Below are positions 17,407-29,122 of a stretch of DNA of 64,000 nt, one piece after another. Below the pieces are notes generated by a model. It saw only the letters and a list, made by a program, of their open reading frames with translations. It was not told the origin of the DNA and did no database searches. Source of the DNA: JAIQFL01 sp035295745 (GTDB lineage: Bacteria; Acidobacteriota; Terriglobia; Bryobacterales; Bryobacteraceae). Position 1 is the stretch's first letter. The number at the start of each line of letters is the position of its first letter. Made by a program: the position numbers and the translations under genes. The stretch lies in contig DATGIL010000073.1 in assembly GCA_035295745.1 (NCBI GenBank), positions 1 to 64,000 of the forward strand. Direction: 5' to 3'.

Positions 17407-20400
17407 ATGACGCGATTCCTGTTATGCCTCTGCCTTTTCACAACGCTGGTTGTTGCTCAGAGTACCGATGCAGTGCTCACTGGCAATGTGCTGGATCCGA
17501 CCGGGGCCAATGTGCCCGGTGCGACAGTCACTGCCCAAAACATCCATACTGGCGTCGCAACCACAATTAAATCCAACGCCGCGGGAGTTTATGTGTTCCC
17601 GTCGCTGCAGCCCGGAACCTACCAGGTGACGGCCGAGTTGTCGGGGTTTCGCAAACTGGTGACCAACGACCAGGTGTTGCATCCCGGCGATCGCGTCAAT
17701 TTGAACCTGCAGTTGGAGGTTGGGGCCAACACTGATTCGGTCGAAGTCACCGCCAATCCGGATGCCATCAATGCCTTGACCAGTTCCACAGGGGGAGTAG
17801 TTAACCAGACCAAGATCATGGATTTGCCGGTGGTGAGCCGGAACGCGATGGATTTGGTGCTTACCCAGCCGGGTCTCGTCTCGACATCGAGCGGCGCCAA
17901 CATCAACGGAGCCCGCGCCGACATGACCAACATCACCTTGGATGGGGTCAACATCGTTGACAACTTCATCACCGAGGCACTGGGCACCACGATGATCTGG
18001 ACTGGTGTGGACCGTGTCGAAGAGGTCAAGGTAGTCACCTCGCCCAACGATGCGGAATACGGCCGCGGCTCAGGGCAGGTACAGCTCATCTCGCGATCGG
18101 GCACCAATCAGTTTCACGGCAGCGCCTACGATTACCTTCGGAACACCCTGCTGAATGCCAATACCTGGGCGAACAATCGCAACGGCAGTCCTCGCAGCAC
18201 CCTGGTTTACAACGATGTTGTGGGCCGCCTGGGTGGTCCGATCCGCAAGAACAAGACGTTTTTCTTCGTGCTGTTCGAGCCGCAGCTGACCCGCAGCAAG
18301 GTCACCACCACGGCTACAGTGCCCACCGACCTCGCCCGCCAGGGGATTTACAGGTTCTTCCCGGGAGTGCAGAATGCCAATGCGAACGCCGCAAACCCGG
18401 TGGTCGATCTCAACGGCAACCCGGTAACACCGCGTGGAGCCACAGGTCCTCTGCAGTCCGTCAGCCTCTTCGGGCTCGATCCGAACCGTATGAAACCGGA
18501 TAGCACCGGAGCTGTCGCCAAGTACCTCGCCCTGCTGCCATCGCCGAACAGCTTCACACTGGCGGGCGACGGATTGAACACCGCCGGATATCAATGGCGA
18601 ATCCCCGAGCCGGACGACACCTACTCTACTGACGTTCGCATCGACCAGAATTTCAACGACAGTCAACGCCTGACCTTCTCCTACAATCACGATACGGAAG
18701 ATGCGATGAACGGCTTCGCGGCCCAGCCGTTGCCGACCTCGCCCGCCGGAGATTACAAATCCACGGCGACCGTAGGTTCACTTACGCTGACCTCGACTTT
18801 GAGGGCCAACCTGATGAACATCGCCAGCATCGGAGTGCAGCGGAACCACGTTCAGTTCATCGCGCCCTGGAATGTGTCGGGATTCGGCATTCTGCCGAAC
18901 ATCAACAATGTTCCGTTTGTTCTGGGCATGGGTTCGGTCACGAGTCCGATCAGCACATCCACCAATATCGATCCACAAGGCCGCATCTCGCCAGTTTACG
19001 AGTTCAAGGACAAGATCAACTGGAGCCGTGGGATTCACCAGATCAAGTTCGGCGTCGATCGCCGCTACTCTTCCTCCAACGAGTTCGTTTCGTTCAACGT
19101 CGTGCCACGGGTGACCCTCGGAACGGCCAGCGGCGCCCCCACCCAGAACATCACGACCATTCCCGGCATCGGATCGAACAGCACCGCCGCTGGTAGTTTC
19201 TTGTCGATGCTGGCAGGGTCGGTGGCGAGCCAAACGCAGCAGTTCTATTCGCCAGGCGGACAGAACCCGCAGTTTGTGCCCGGCGAGCAATCCAATCATA
19301 CCTGGCGCGAAGCGGAATGGATGGGCTTTCTCCAGGATGACATCAGGCTGAAGCGGAACTTCACGCTAAACGTGGGCGTCCGTTGGGAGTATTATGGGGT
19401 TCCCTACGAAGCGCACGGCAAACTCGACGGCCTGGTGGGCGGATCGCCGAGCATTTTTGGCCTGTCCGGAACCAGTTTCGGGGCGATGTTTCATCCCGGA
19501 ACCTTCAATGGATCTCTGGCGCAGTTCCAATTGATCGGTCGTAATTCGCCAAATTCGAGCGTCCAGCCCTACAATCCGGACTACCGGAATTTCGCCCCGG
19601 TGATTGGTTTTTCGTGGGGTATTCCATGGTTGAACGAGAACAAAACTGTGTTGCGCGGCGGCTACGGCGTCGCTTACGAGCGCAGCGCCCTGGTCCTGCT
19701 GAGCCAGATCTACGGCTATAGCCAGCCAGGGCTCGGGCAGTCTGTGACCCTGAATCCGACCAGCTACCTGGGATTGGGAGGGGCATCCTTGCCGCTCAGT
19801 CCGACCATCACGCCGCTGGCGCTGGTTCCCGTCAACGACGCTATCGCCGGCCAATCCGTCCGCGTCATCGACAACCACCTGCGCACACCCTACATTCAGA
19901 ACTGGAATTTCTCCCTCGGCCGGGAGATCGGCAAGGGAGTCACCATCGATGTGCGTTACGTGGGTAGCAAGGGGACGAAGTTGTTGCGCGGCACCAATGT
20001 CAACGAGACCAACATCTTCGAAAGCGGCATCCTGGACGCTTTCAAGACCACCTTGGCCGGCGGAAACGCTCCCCTGTTCAACCAGATCTTCAATGGCCTG
20101 AACATTTCGGGTGCGGGGGTGGTGGATGGCAGCAGCATCAGCGGGTCCGATGCAGTTCGCAAGAACACCACCATGCAGACGTACCTCTACAACAACGATG
20201 TGGGCGGGCTTGCGTACTATATCGCCACTACGACCAACTACACCGGACTGCGCGGCGGCTTACTCAAGAACGGCGGTCTGCCGAGCAATCTCATCATGGC
20301 CAATCCGCAGTTCGCTTCGGCCTACCTCATCAGCAACTATGGAAACTCGATCTATCACTCTGGACAGATCGAGGTGAACAAGCGATTCCAGCATGGCTTT

Positions 20401-21177
20401 ACGATTCAGGCGAGCTACGTCCGCAGCAAGGCGATCGGCGATTACGATGGGAACCAGCAGAGCCAGATCACCAGCTTTCTGACCCTCCGTAACGAACATC
20501 TCGATCGCCGTCTGCTGAGTTACGACGTTCCGAACCTGATCCGGACCAGCGGTGTCTGGGATCTGCCGTTCGGTCCCAAGGGACATTTCCTCCACAACTC
20601 TCATGGAGCGGTTCGGCGGATCGTGGAAGGCTGGCAGACAGGGGTCATCTTCAATAAGCTGTCGGGCGTTCCCACCGGATTCTCCGTGAGCAGTGCTGCC
20701 GGCGATTCATTCAACTACATCGGTACCGCCCCGCCATTTGCGCTCGGGGCTTTCCCAAGCAACATCATCAGCGCGCAGAAGGTGGGCAACAATGTTCTCG
20801 GATTGTCGGGGTACACCCAAGTTGCCGACCCGTCCATCAAGAACATGCCGGCGAACCTGCAAAGCCTGAGCCCGCTGTACGCGATCCAGGGTCCCAGCGG
20901 CCAGGTTCTGGTTCAGAATCCGGCACTCGGCACGTTGGGGAATCTCAATCCGACGAACCTCCGCGGGCTGGGATCGTTCACGCTGAATATGCAGTTGTCG
21001 AAGGCGGTCACGGTGAGGGAGAACCTACACATCACGGTCAGGGCTGACGCTCAAAATCTGCTCAATAAGCCGATCTGGGCAAACCCCACCTTGAACATCG
21101 ATAGCACCAGCTTCGGTCAGATCACCAGCGCCACCGGCAATCGACTGATCGGTTTGAGTGCACGTATCGAGTTCTAA
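17407..21177 (+). CDS. TonB-dependent receptor-like outer-membrane protein (Oar-like)
   Basis: The start at ATG 17407 follows a GGAAG ribosome site and opens a signal peptide (FLLCLCLFTTLVVAQS). The 1256-residue protein continues with a carboxypeptidase-regulatory-like Ig domain (residues about 25-110, GNVLDPTGANVPGATVTAQN) and a plug domain (about 120-230, NGARADMTNITLDGVN). A long beta-barrel ends in GLSARIEF, with the terminal aromatic needed for outer-membrane insertion. Acidobacteria encode many such proteins, usually for uptake of glycans or peptides. No substrate-binding partner is next to it. It is convergent with sdhB, 59 bp away. Confidence 0.9.
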   Translation: MTRFLLCLCLFTTLVVAQSTDAVLTGNVLDPTGANVPGATVTAQNIHTGVATTIKSNAAGVYVFPSLQPGTYQVTAELSGFRKLVTNDQVLHPGDRVNLNLQLEVGANTDSVEVTANPDAINALTSSTGGVVNQTKIMDLPVVSRNAMDLVLTQPGLVSTSSGANINGARADMTNITLDGVNIVDNFITEALGTTMIWTGVDRVEEVKVVTSPNDAEYGRGSGQVQLISRSGTNQFHGSAYDYLRNTLLNANTWANNRNGSPRSTLVYNDVVGRLGGPIRKNKTFFFVLFEPQLTRSKVTTTATVPTDLARQGIYRFFPGVQNANANAANPVVDLNGNPVTPRGATGPLQSVSLFGLDPNRMKPDSTGAVAKYLALLPSPNSFTLAGDGLNTAGYQWRIPEPDDTYSTDVRIDQNFNDSQRLTFSYNHDTEDAMNGFAAQPLPTSPAGDYKSTATVGSLTLTSTLRANLMNIASIGVQRNHVQFIAPWNVSGFGILPNINNVPFVLGMGSVTSPISTSTNIDPQGRISPVYEFKDKINWSRGIHQIKFGVDRRYSSSNEFVSFNVVPRVTLGTASGAPTQNITTIPGIGSNSTAAGSFLSMLAGSVASQTQQFYSPGGQNPQFVPGEQSNHTWREAEWMGFLQDDIRLKRNFTLNVGVRWEYYGVPYEAHGKLDGLVGGSPSIFGLSGTSFGAMFHPGTFNGSLAQFQLIGRNSPNSSVQPYNPDYRNFAPVIGFSWGIPWLNENKTVLRGGYGVAYERSALVLLSQIYGYSQPGLGQSVTLNPTSYLGLGGASLPLSPTITPLALVPVNDAIAGQSVRVIDNHLRTPYIQNWNFSLGREIGKGVTIDVRYVGSKGTKLLRGTNVNETNIFESGILDAFKTTLAGGNAPLFNQIFNGLNISGAGVVDGSSISGSDAVRKNTTMQTYLYNNDVGGLAYYIATTTNYTGLRGGLLKNGGLPSNLIMANPQFASAYLISNYGNSIYHSGQIEVNKRFQHGFTIQASYVRSKAIGDYDGNQQSQITSFLTLRNEHLDRRLLSYDVPNLIRTSGVWDLPFGPKGHFLHNSHGAVRRIVEGWQTGVIFNKLSGVPTGFSVSSAAGDSFNYIGTAPPFALGAFPSNIISAQKVGNNVLGLSGYTQVADPSIKNMPANLQSLSPLYAIQGPSGQVLVQNPALGTLGNLNPTNLRGLGSFTLNMQLSKAVTVRENLHITVRADAQNLLNKPIWANPTLNIDSTSFGQITSATGNRLIGLSARIEF

Positions 21178-21186
21178 ATTCGAATC

Positions 21187-21228
21187 GACGTGGCGCGGAC
21201 ACTCGTGGCAGCCATGAGTGTCCGCGAC
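21187..21228. terminator. Inverted repeat between convergent genes, possible bidirectional terminator
   Basis: The arms GCGGACACTC and GAGTGTCCGC are perfect inverted repeats around an 11 bp loop, in the 59 bp gap between the TonB receptor stop and the sdhB stop. No U-tract follows on either strand, so it is not a canonical intrinsic terminator. Its sequence belongs to the same palindromic family as 12159-12187. Confidence 0.5.
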
Positions 21229-21236
21229 TCATTCAC

Positions 21237-22001
21237 CTAATCGTCTGCCAGTCCCGCCCGTCCCGTCCACTTCGCCTTCAGAAAATCGCGATTCATCAGC
21301 GCAATTACCGAAAGCTTGATTTCCTTCGGACAGACGGCCTCGCACTCTCCGATGTTGGTGCAGCTTCCAAATAACTCGCGCTGCGACTGCCCTACCATGG
21401 CCACCACGCGCGTATCGCGCTCGGGCTGCCCCTGCGGTAACAGACCGAGATGCGCGATTTTCGCCCCCATGAACAGAGACGCCGAGGCGTTCGGACACAT
21501 CGCCACACACGCTCCGCAGCCAATGCACGCCGCCGCATCCATTGACCGTTCGGCATTATCCTTCGGCACGAGCACCGCATTGCCATCCGGAGCGCTGCCT
21601 GTCGCCACGGAGATGAAACCGCCCGCGGCAATCAGCCGGTCGAACGCGCTGCGGTCCACCACCAGGTCCTTCACTACTGGAAACGCTTTAGCCCGCCAGG
21701 GCTCCAGGTACAGCTCATCGCCGTCCTTGAAGTGCCGCATGTGCAGTTGGCAGAGCGTAGTACCGGGGAGCGGCCCGTGCGCCACACCGTTCACCATGCA
21801 GCCGCACATACCGCAAATGCCTTCGCGGCAGTCATGATCGAACGCCACCGGCTCCTCGTTCTTCGCGATCAGGGCCTCGTTCAGGACGTCCAGCATCTCG
21901 AGAAACGACATTTCGTGATTGACGTCCGGCACCTCGTAGCGCACCATGCGCCCGGTGTCATTGGCGTTCCGCTGCCGCCAGATGTGGAGAATGATTCGCA
22001 T
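21237..22001 (-). CDS. sdhB: Succinate dehydrogenase/fumarate reductase iron-sulfur subunit
   Basis: This 254-residue subunit carries the three clusters of the family: CREGICGMCGCM (with a later Cys) for 2Fe-2S, CIGCGACVAMCPN for 4Fe-4S and CTNIGECEAVCPKEI for 3Fe-4S. It passes electrons from the flavoprotein to the membrane quinone site. Its start abuts the sdhA stop with no gap (22001/22002). It is the last gene of the sdhCAB operon, an order typical of the single-cytochrome b558 class. Confidence 0.96.
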   Translation of the reverse strand: MRIILHIWRQRNANDTGRMVRYEVPDVNHEMSFLEMLDVLNEALIAKNEEPVAFDHDCREGICGMCGCMVNGVAHGPLPGTTLCQLHMRHFKDGDELYLEPWRAKAFPVVKDLVVDRSAFDRLIAAGGFISVATGSAPDGNAVLVPKDNAERSMDAAACIGCGACVAMCPNASASLFMGAKIAHLGLLPQGQPERDTRVVAMVGQSQRELFGSCTNIGECEAVCPKEIKLSVIALMNRDFLKAKWTGRAGLADD

Positions 22002-23915
<1,914 letters not shown>

Positions 23916-23928
23916 TTCCGGCGTTCCT

Positions 23929-24639
23929 TTACAGATGCAACAGACCAGCCATCACCGCGATGGGTATCGAGCAGTTTCCGATCGCGATCAGGATGGAGAC
24001 GATGGCCGCGCCCTTCTTCAACAAGGGGGTGTAGCGTGGATGGTTGATGCCCATGGACTGGAACATGCTCCACAGTCCGTGGTACAGATGCATGCACAAC
24101 AGGATCATCGCGAGAATGTAGAATGCGGAGACCCCGTAATTTTGAAAGCCCAGGATAACGTTGCGGTGCACGTCGGGAGCATTCACCCCGACCTCCGCAG
24201 CCGGCAGCCCCGGCACTGCTCCCACGGTCAGATGCAGCACATGGAAGATGATGAAGGCCGCGACGATGGGTCCGCTCCAGAGCATGGTGCGGGCGGCATA
24301 CGAAGTCGGAACATCATTCTTCTTTACATACTTGACCGGCCGGGCGGCACGATTCTGACTCCAGAGCTGCACAGAGGCCGTAATGTGGAGAATTACCGCC
24401 AGCAACAGGAACGCGCGGATCACCCACAAGGGAATGGCATTCGCGGGATTGTGCAGGAAGGCGGCGTAGTGGTTGATCTGTTCGGGGTCGGAAGAATAGA
24501 TCTGCAGGTTGCCCAGCAGATGCCCCACAACATATCCGAAAAGAATCACACCGGTGATGGCCATGATGGCCTTTTTGCCGATGGGGGCTTCGTAAAAGCG
24601 GACAGCTCGATCCAGAGGACTGATCGCGATTGCACTCAT
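23929..24639 (-). CDS. sdhC: Succinate dehydrogenase cytochrome b558 subunit
   Basis: The ATG at 24639 (MSAIAISPLDRAVRFY) was chosen; the upstream in-frame extension looks non-coding. The 236-residue protein has five hydrophobic segments and conserved histidines within them (GYVVGHLLGN, LHITASVQLW, FHVLHLTVG, MHLYHGLWSMFQSMG), which fit di-haem b558 anchors. It binds the SdhAB module to the membrane and reduces quinone. It is the first gene of the operon. The 375 bp upstream (24640-25014) should hold its promoter and also carries a hairpin repeat. Confidence 0.93.
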   Translation of the reverse strand: MSAIAISPLDRAVRFYEAPIGKKAIMAITGVILFGYVVGHLLGNLQIYSSDPEQINHYAAFLHNPANAIPLWVIRAFLLLAVILHITASVQLWSQNRAARPVKYVKKNDVPTSYAARTMLWSGPIVAAFIIFHVLHLTVGAVPGLPAAEVGVNAPDVHRNVILGFQNYGVSAFYILAMILLCMHLYHGLWSMFQSMGINHPRYTPLLKKGAAIVSILIAIGNCSIPIAVMAGLLHL

Positions 24640-24845
24640 ACTGTGATCCTGGTTGGGGCGATTAGACTTCGCCAAGATGGTTCGGTAGCGCCCACACGAC
24701 GGGGCGTACAAAGCGGGCTAAAAGCTCTCAAAGCTCCAGTATACCTGGGTGAGCGCGTCCTGTGGGGCAAATCTCAACGGCGGGATATGCTTTTGCGGAA
24801 AGGATTAATGGCACTGCTGAGTTTATGAAGATCTTCATGGGCAAC

Positions 24846-24896
24846 GGTGGCGCAAACGCTCTGTTTGCCGTGCGACACTCTTGTCGACGCTTTTCG
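24846..24896. repeat. Short double-hairpin element (family B copy 2)
   Basis: The sequence reads GGTGGCGCAAACGCTCTG, then TTTGCC and TGTCGACGCTTTTCG, giving two small hairpins with the same layout and ends as copy 1 at 12054. It lies in the 375 bp gap upstream of sdhC (24640-25014), where nothing else is recognised. Confidence 0.65.
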
Positions 24897-25014
24897 TACG
24901 TCCACCAAGTGGGACTCTTTTCGGCGCTGCTTCTGAACTTCCCGAATCTGCCTGCGCACCCTCAACCTCGGCGGCTGTCCACAGTTCACCTTGGCCACAG
25001 AGCGATCGGGTCGG

Positions 25015-25398
25015 CTACCTGTTGTTCGATGCTGAGAAGACCAGTACCGGCCCGAGGGAATTAGGAATGGGTGACGTGGTCGTTCGGCGGTAAACGGGCA
25101 GGCTCGACGCCATTCCGGGAGCAGTTTCCGCCTCGCCGTTCCAAAGAAGATGAATCAAGTGCGCAGCCAGCTCCTTGGAGCAAATGCAGTCCGCCTCTGA
25201 GACCTTCTCCCGCCGTTCACGCGACTGCCAGGCAAACTCGAGCCGCACAGGCTCGCAGTCCTCGCCGATCCATACGCCTTTCCGATTCCAGAAAGTCGCG
25301 GCATCATCGCTACCCTCAATTCCCACTCGAATCATCTCATCGCTACGAGAAAGAACTACTGCTCCTACTGTCCGGCCGTCTGCGTAATGAATCGTCAT
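25015..25398 (-). CDS. Hypothetical protein, 127 aa
   Basis: No family was recognised with certainty. The N-terminal half (MTIHYADGRTVGAVVLSRSD, then MIRVGIEGSDDAATF) alternates beta strands with charged turns and looks coding. A run of AAGGGG precedes the ATG at a normal distance. The middle has two cysteines (ADCICSKELAAH) and no signal peptide. The last 30 residues are low-complexity and may be past the folded part. Small acidobacterial proteins with a similar opening are known to me only as hypothetical. Confidence 0.5.
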   Translation of the reverse strand: MTIHYADGRTVGAVVLSRSDEMIRVGIEGSDDAATFWNRKGVWIGEDCEPVRLEFAWQSRERREKVSEADCICSKELAAHLIHLLWNGEAETAPGMASSLPVYRRTTTSPIPNSLGPVLVFSASNNR

Positions 25399-25916
25399 TT
25401 GGTTGCCCCTTGAGGATCATATTGCGCTACCGATGCCGGAGACCGCCAGCCCCAGAGGTACCTCGTCTGTACCACGGGTCCAGTAGTGCCCGTGCTAGTC
25501 GGCCTAACGAAGATGCCTACTGCCAAAGGTAATTCACAGCGCGGGTACCCGCCTCGCATACGAGGCCGTCTCGTTGCGGGCCACCAGTTCGCACAGGAGC
25601 GCAGCTCGTCAAGAGCGCCCGACTCCGAGGCGCGCGCGTTAAGCAGCGATGAAGTTGACGTTAACGAACGCACTGCGAAGATATAGTACTGGTGCAAGGA
25701 CACTTGTAAATCCTCGATTCAAAATTGCACGGGGAGTACTTCTTGAGCTTTGCAGTTCCCGCCCCATCGCCGGGGCGAGAAGTGTCGCCGGATCGTGATG
25801 ACAGTCTCGCGACGCCTGATTGCCGCGCTTCTCGTTGTCGTATCGCACGGTCGTGATGCACCGCGAGAAAAGCCGCGGCGGCGTGCGGAATTGCGAGTGT
25901 GTTAACTTGAAAACTC
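25399..25916. other. Intergenic stretch, 518 bp, no confident gene
   Basis: An open frame on the minus strand (25395-25703) overlaps the start of the small gene at 25398 by four bases, but its composition is unlike a folded protein and no family fits. The segment near 25540-25600 (GGGTACCCGCCTCGCATACG) is GC-rich and locally repetitive. The right part holds the promoter region of the DAHP synthase gene. It may be gene debris. Confidence 0.4.
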
Positions 25917-27281
25917 ATGCTTGTAGAAGGGGCAGAAGACACTTCCGTATGGTCTCCCGAGTCGTGGCGCCTTCGCCCTGCGCTACAGCAGCCTGAGTAT
26001 CCTGACCCTGAGGCACTGGCTGCGGTGCTCGCCGAACTGCGCCAACTCCCGCCTCTAGTCACCAGTTGGGAGATCTTGAACCTGCGGGAGCAACTGGCAG
26101 AAGCGGCCGCCGGAGAGCGCTTCGTGCTCCAGGGAGGCGACTGCGCTGAACGCCTGATGGATTGCCGTTCCACGCGCATTACCAACACGCTCAAGGTGAT
26201 GGTGCAGATGAGCCTGGTGCTGGTGGTGGGCGCGCAACGGCCGGTCATCCGGATCGGACGCTTCGCAGGCCAATACGCGAAACCGCGCTCGGCGAACGAC
26301 GAGGTCCGCGACGGCGTGAGCCTGCCATCCTACCGTGGCGACATCATCAATCGGCCGGAGTTCACACCGGAGGCCCGCATACCCAATCCGCAACTGCTCC
26401 TCCGGGGATACGAGCGCGCGGCGATGAAACTGAATTTCATTCGCGCGCTGGTCAAGGGCGGATTCGCGGATCTGCACCACCCCGAATTCTTCGAGTTGGA
26501 TTGGGTTGCGGATTCGCCACTGGCAGATGAATACCACCAGATGGCGCAGACCATTCGCGACTCACTGCGCTTCATGGAGAATGTTCTGGGTGTCCGCGCC
26601 GGCGAATCGGACCGCATCGATTTCTTCACGGCGCACGAGGCCTTGCACCTGGGATACGATTCCGCGCAGACGCGCCGTGTTCCCCGCCGTCCCGGCTACT
26701 TCAATCTGACGGCTCATTTTCCATGGGTGGGCCTGCGCACCAACCAACCGGATGGCGCTCACATCGAATATGTGCGCGGTATCGAGAACCCCATCGGTGT
26801 CAAAGTGGGTGCCGGCACGACTCGCGATCAGGTGGCGCGCTGGATTGAAATACTCGATCCGCATCGCACACCAGGCCGCCTGACGTTGATCCATCGATTC
26901 GGAGCGCGCAACATCGCGGACGCTCTGCCGAAATTGAGCGAAGCGGTTCGCGCTGAAGGCGGACAGGTGCTATGGGTGTGCGACCCCATGCACGGCAACA
27001 CACACATGACGGCCAGCGGCGTGAAGACGCGCAATTTCGAGGACATCATCTCAGAAGTGGAGCAGGCCTTCGATATTCACCGTGCGATGGGCCAGAGGCT
27101 GGGCGGCGTCCATATCGAGTTAACGGGCGAGAATGTCACTGAATGCGTCGGCGGTACGAGAGGCCCCAGCGAAGATGACCTTGCGCGCGCCTACGAATCG
27201 GAAGTGGACCCGCGTCTCAATTACGAGCAGTCGCTTGAATTGGCATTCCTGATCGCCCGCAAAATGAAGAACGGCCGCTAA
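25917..27281 (+). CDS. Class II 3-deoxy-7-phosphoheptulonate (DAHP) synthase
   Basis: The 454-residue enzyme condenses phosphoenolpyruvate and erythrose-4-phosphate, the first step of the shikimate pathway, in the cytoplasm. Class II signatures are clear: FVLQGGDCAERL, GRFAGQYAKPRS, the FFTAHEALHLGYD loop, WVCDPMHGNTH and HIELTGENVTEC. The plant/mycobacterial class II type is usually about 450-460 residues, as here. It stands alone, without other aro genes, and ends 10 bp before a convergent gene. Confidence 0.96.
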   Translation: MLVEGAEDTSVWSPESWRLRPALQQPEYPDPEALAAVLAELRQLPPLVTSWEILNLREQLAEAAAGERFVLQGGDCAERLMDCRSTRITNTLKVMVQMSLVLVVGAQRPVIRIGRFAGQYAKPRSANDEVRDGVSLPSYRGDIINRPEFTPEARIPNPQLLLRGYERAAMKLNFIRALVKGGFADLHHPEFFELDWVADSPLADEYHQMAQTIRDSLRFMENVLGVRAGESDRIDFFTAHEALHLGYDSAQTRRVPRRPGYFNLTAHFPWVGLRTNQPDGAHIEYVRGIENPIGVKVGAGTTRDQVARWIEILDPHRTPGRLTLIHRFGARNIADALPKLSEAVRAEGGQVLWVCDPMHGNTHMTASGVKTRNFEDIISEVEQAFDIHRAMGQRLGGVHIELTGENVTECVGGTRGPSEDDLARAYESEVDPRLNYEQSLELAFLIARKMKNGR

Positions 27282-27291
27282 ATACATCGCC

Positions 27292-29049
27292 CTACCGCGC
27301 CAACAGTCGATTCAGCAGCGGCAATGGCACCGCTCCCTCTTTCAACGCGTTGTCGTTGAACTCCGCGAGTTTCCACGCCGCGCCTTTCCCCTGCTTGTAG
27401 GTCTCCCGCACACGAAGCCATCCACGCCAGCCGACAAAGTACATCGGCAATTGGCATGACGAGAGCTTCGCTCTCTGCAGTTTGCCGCGAGCCTCCTCCT
27501 GCTCCTGGAACGTCTGCTGCTGCATCAGGTCCATCGCCTCCTGATCCGTCATGTTTAGCATCTGCAGCCGCACATCCAGGATGGTGTTGGCAATCACACG
27601 CAGTTCTTCCTTGGCGAAGGTCAGCGCCAATTCGGGCGAGTGATCCAGAAACCCCTCGTCCAACATGATCTGCGTGGCGTACTGCCCCCACCCTTCTACA
27701 TAAGGCCCGCTGCCATACACGGAGCGAAGGACGCGCCTCGTGTCAGGCTGGACATCATTTGCAAACTCCATCTGAACATAGTGCCCCGGCATCGCTTCAT
27801 GGATGGTCAGCAGTTTCAGCTTGTAGAAGTTGTATTCGCGCAGTTTGCTCTCCACCCGTTCAGCGGGCCAGTCCGCCGGAATTGGCGTGACCCAATAGAA
27901 CGCCCCCAATTGCGGCTCCAGCGCCGGCGCCGCATTGAATCCGCCCACCGAGTAGATGCCGCGCATGAATTCAGGAGTGGGAATGACCTGCAGATTCGAG
28001 CGCGACGGCAGCGTCAGCAAATGTTTCGCTGCTACGAATGCCCGCGCCTCCTCCAGATCGTGCTTGGCGTCATCCATATACGATTCACGCGTGGAATGCT
28101 TCCGGGCAATCTCGTCAAGCACCTCGCCAATCACCTGATTCTGCCGCTTGTCGCCCTCCAGGTCGGCATGATCGGCATGCTTGGGTGCGATCTTCTGGTG
28201 CAGTGGAAGCGCAAGGTCGAGCATACGACTACGCACCTTTCCCAGTTCCGTCTCTGCCAGTTGCAAGGTGGTGTCAGGTTCCATGCCGCTTTCAAGCGCA
28301 TACCGGAATTTCAGCGTGTACGCGTCGTGCCCCAGCCGCCAATCGGCTTGCGTGCGGTTCGAAAGATTGCTCTTCAGATACGTCTGAAACTTCTGCATCG
28401 CGGCCAAAGCGCCTGTGGCGGCCTTGGAATAGCTATCCCGCAGATCGTCCGGCACGGCCGCGCGAATCGCTTTGTCCACCAGTCCGATATTGCCTTCGTT
28501 CTCCTCGATCGCCACCTGGGTCCAGATGAGCGGTGCCGCGTCCAGATTCCCGCTGGCCTGATCCAGGAAGAGCGGCACTTTCTGTAAGCGCGAAATGATG
28601 CTCTGGAGGCGATTCCGCAGAGGCGCATATTCCAGCACGAATGGGTTGAACAGGGCGTTGCCCAACGTTTCGACGTAGATAGTCGGATTGTGTTGCGCCG
28701 AGTGGATCGTGTTCAGATCCAACAGAGCGAGCGACGTCTGGTCCTGAAGCATGGCGATGTCGGCCTGCTCTTCGGCGGAGAGTTGATCGGCCCTCAGCAA
28801 GTTCAGTCGCTGCTGAAAGCCTTCGTAGAATCGCTTCTGCCTCGCCAGATTCGCCGGGCTGAAATCGTCAAGCAACTCGTCCAGATTCTGCTTCTGATAT
28901 TGATGGAGACCAGTTGCAGTCGCGGTGGCAGGCGAAAAGGAAAGAGTCGTGTGGACGAACTCGTCGGTCAACGCCGAGAGTTGCTTCGGGGGAGCCGATC
29001 CACACCCTGCCAGGAAAATCAGAGAAGCGATCGCAACGGCTTTCGTCAT
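27292..29049 (-). CDS. DUF885 family lipoprotein (M32-like metallopeptidase fold)
   Basis: The 585-residue protein starts with a lipoprotein signal (IASLIFLAGC, lipobox LAGC). The DUF885 core includes LLTIHEAMPGHYVQ, with an HExxxxH-like zinc site, and YVEGWGQYATQIMLDEG. The family is thought to contain zinc-dependent peptidases but is poorly characterised. It would sit on the periplasmic face of a membrane. It is convergent with the DAHP synthase gene and divergent from a small membrane-protein gene 73 bp away. Confidence 0.88.
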   Translation of the reverse strand: MTKAVAIASLIFLAGCGSAPPKQLSALTDEFVHTTLSFSPATATATGLHQYQKQNLDELLDDFSPANLARQKRFYEGFQQRLNLLRADQLSAEEQADIAMLQDQTSLALLDLNTIHSAQHNPTIYVETLGNALFNPFVLEYAPLRNRLQSIISRLQKVPLFLDQASGNLDAAPLIWTQVAIEENEGNIGLVDKAIRAAVPDDLRDSYSKAATGALAAMQKFQTYLKSNLSNRTQADWRLGHDAYTLKFRYALESGMEPDTTLQLAETELGKVRSRMLDLALPLHQKIAPKHADHADLEGDKRQNQVIGEVLDEIARKHSTRESYMDDAKHDLEEARAFVAAKHLLTLPSRSNLQVIPTPEFMRGIYSVGGFNAAPALEPQLGAFYWVTPIPADWPAERVESKLREYNFYKLKLLTIHEAMPGHYVQMEFANDVQPDTRRVLRSVYGSGPYVEGWGQYATQIMLDEGFLDHSPELALTFAKEELRVIANTILDVRLQMLNMTDQEAMDLMQQQTFQEQEEARGKLQRAKLSSCQLPMYFVGWRGWLRVRETYKQGKGAAWKLAEFNDNALKEGAVPLPLLNRLLAR

Positions 29050-29122
29050 CGCTGCAATTGTACAACCCTGCGTGCGAAAGCGTTTGTGGGGACTCCTCTG
29101 ATTTCAACTAAACTCTACGGAT

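Noticed and set aside
25395..25703. Open frame overlapping the start of the 25398 gene by 4 bp
   Set aside because: The overlap is suggestive, but the product has irregular composition and no family; it is kept only as a remark in the gap entry.
27640..28587. 315-codon open frame antisense to the DUF885 gene
   Set aside because: Same reason: antisense to a conserved gene and no recognisable motif.
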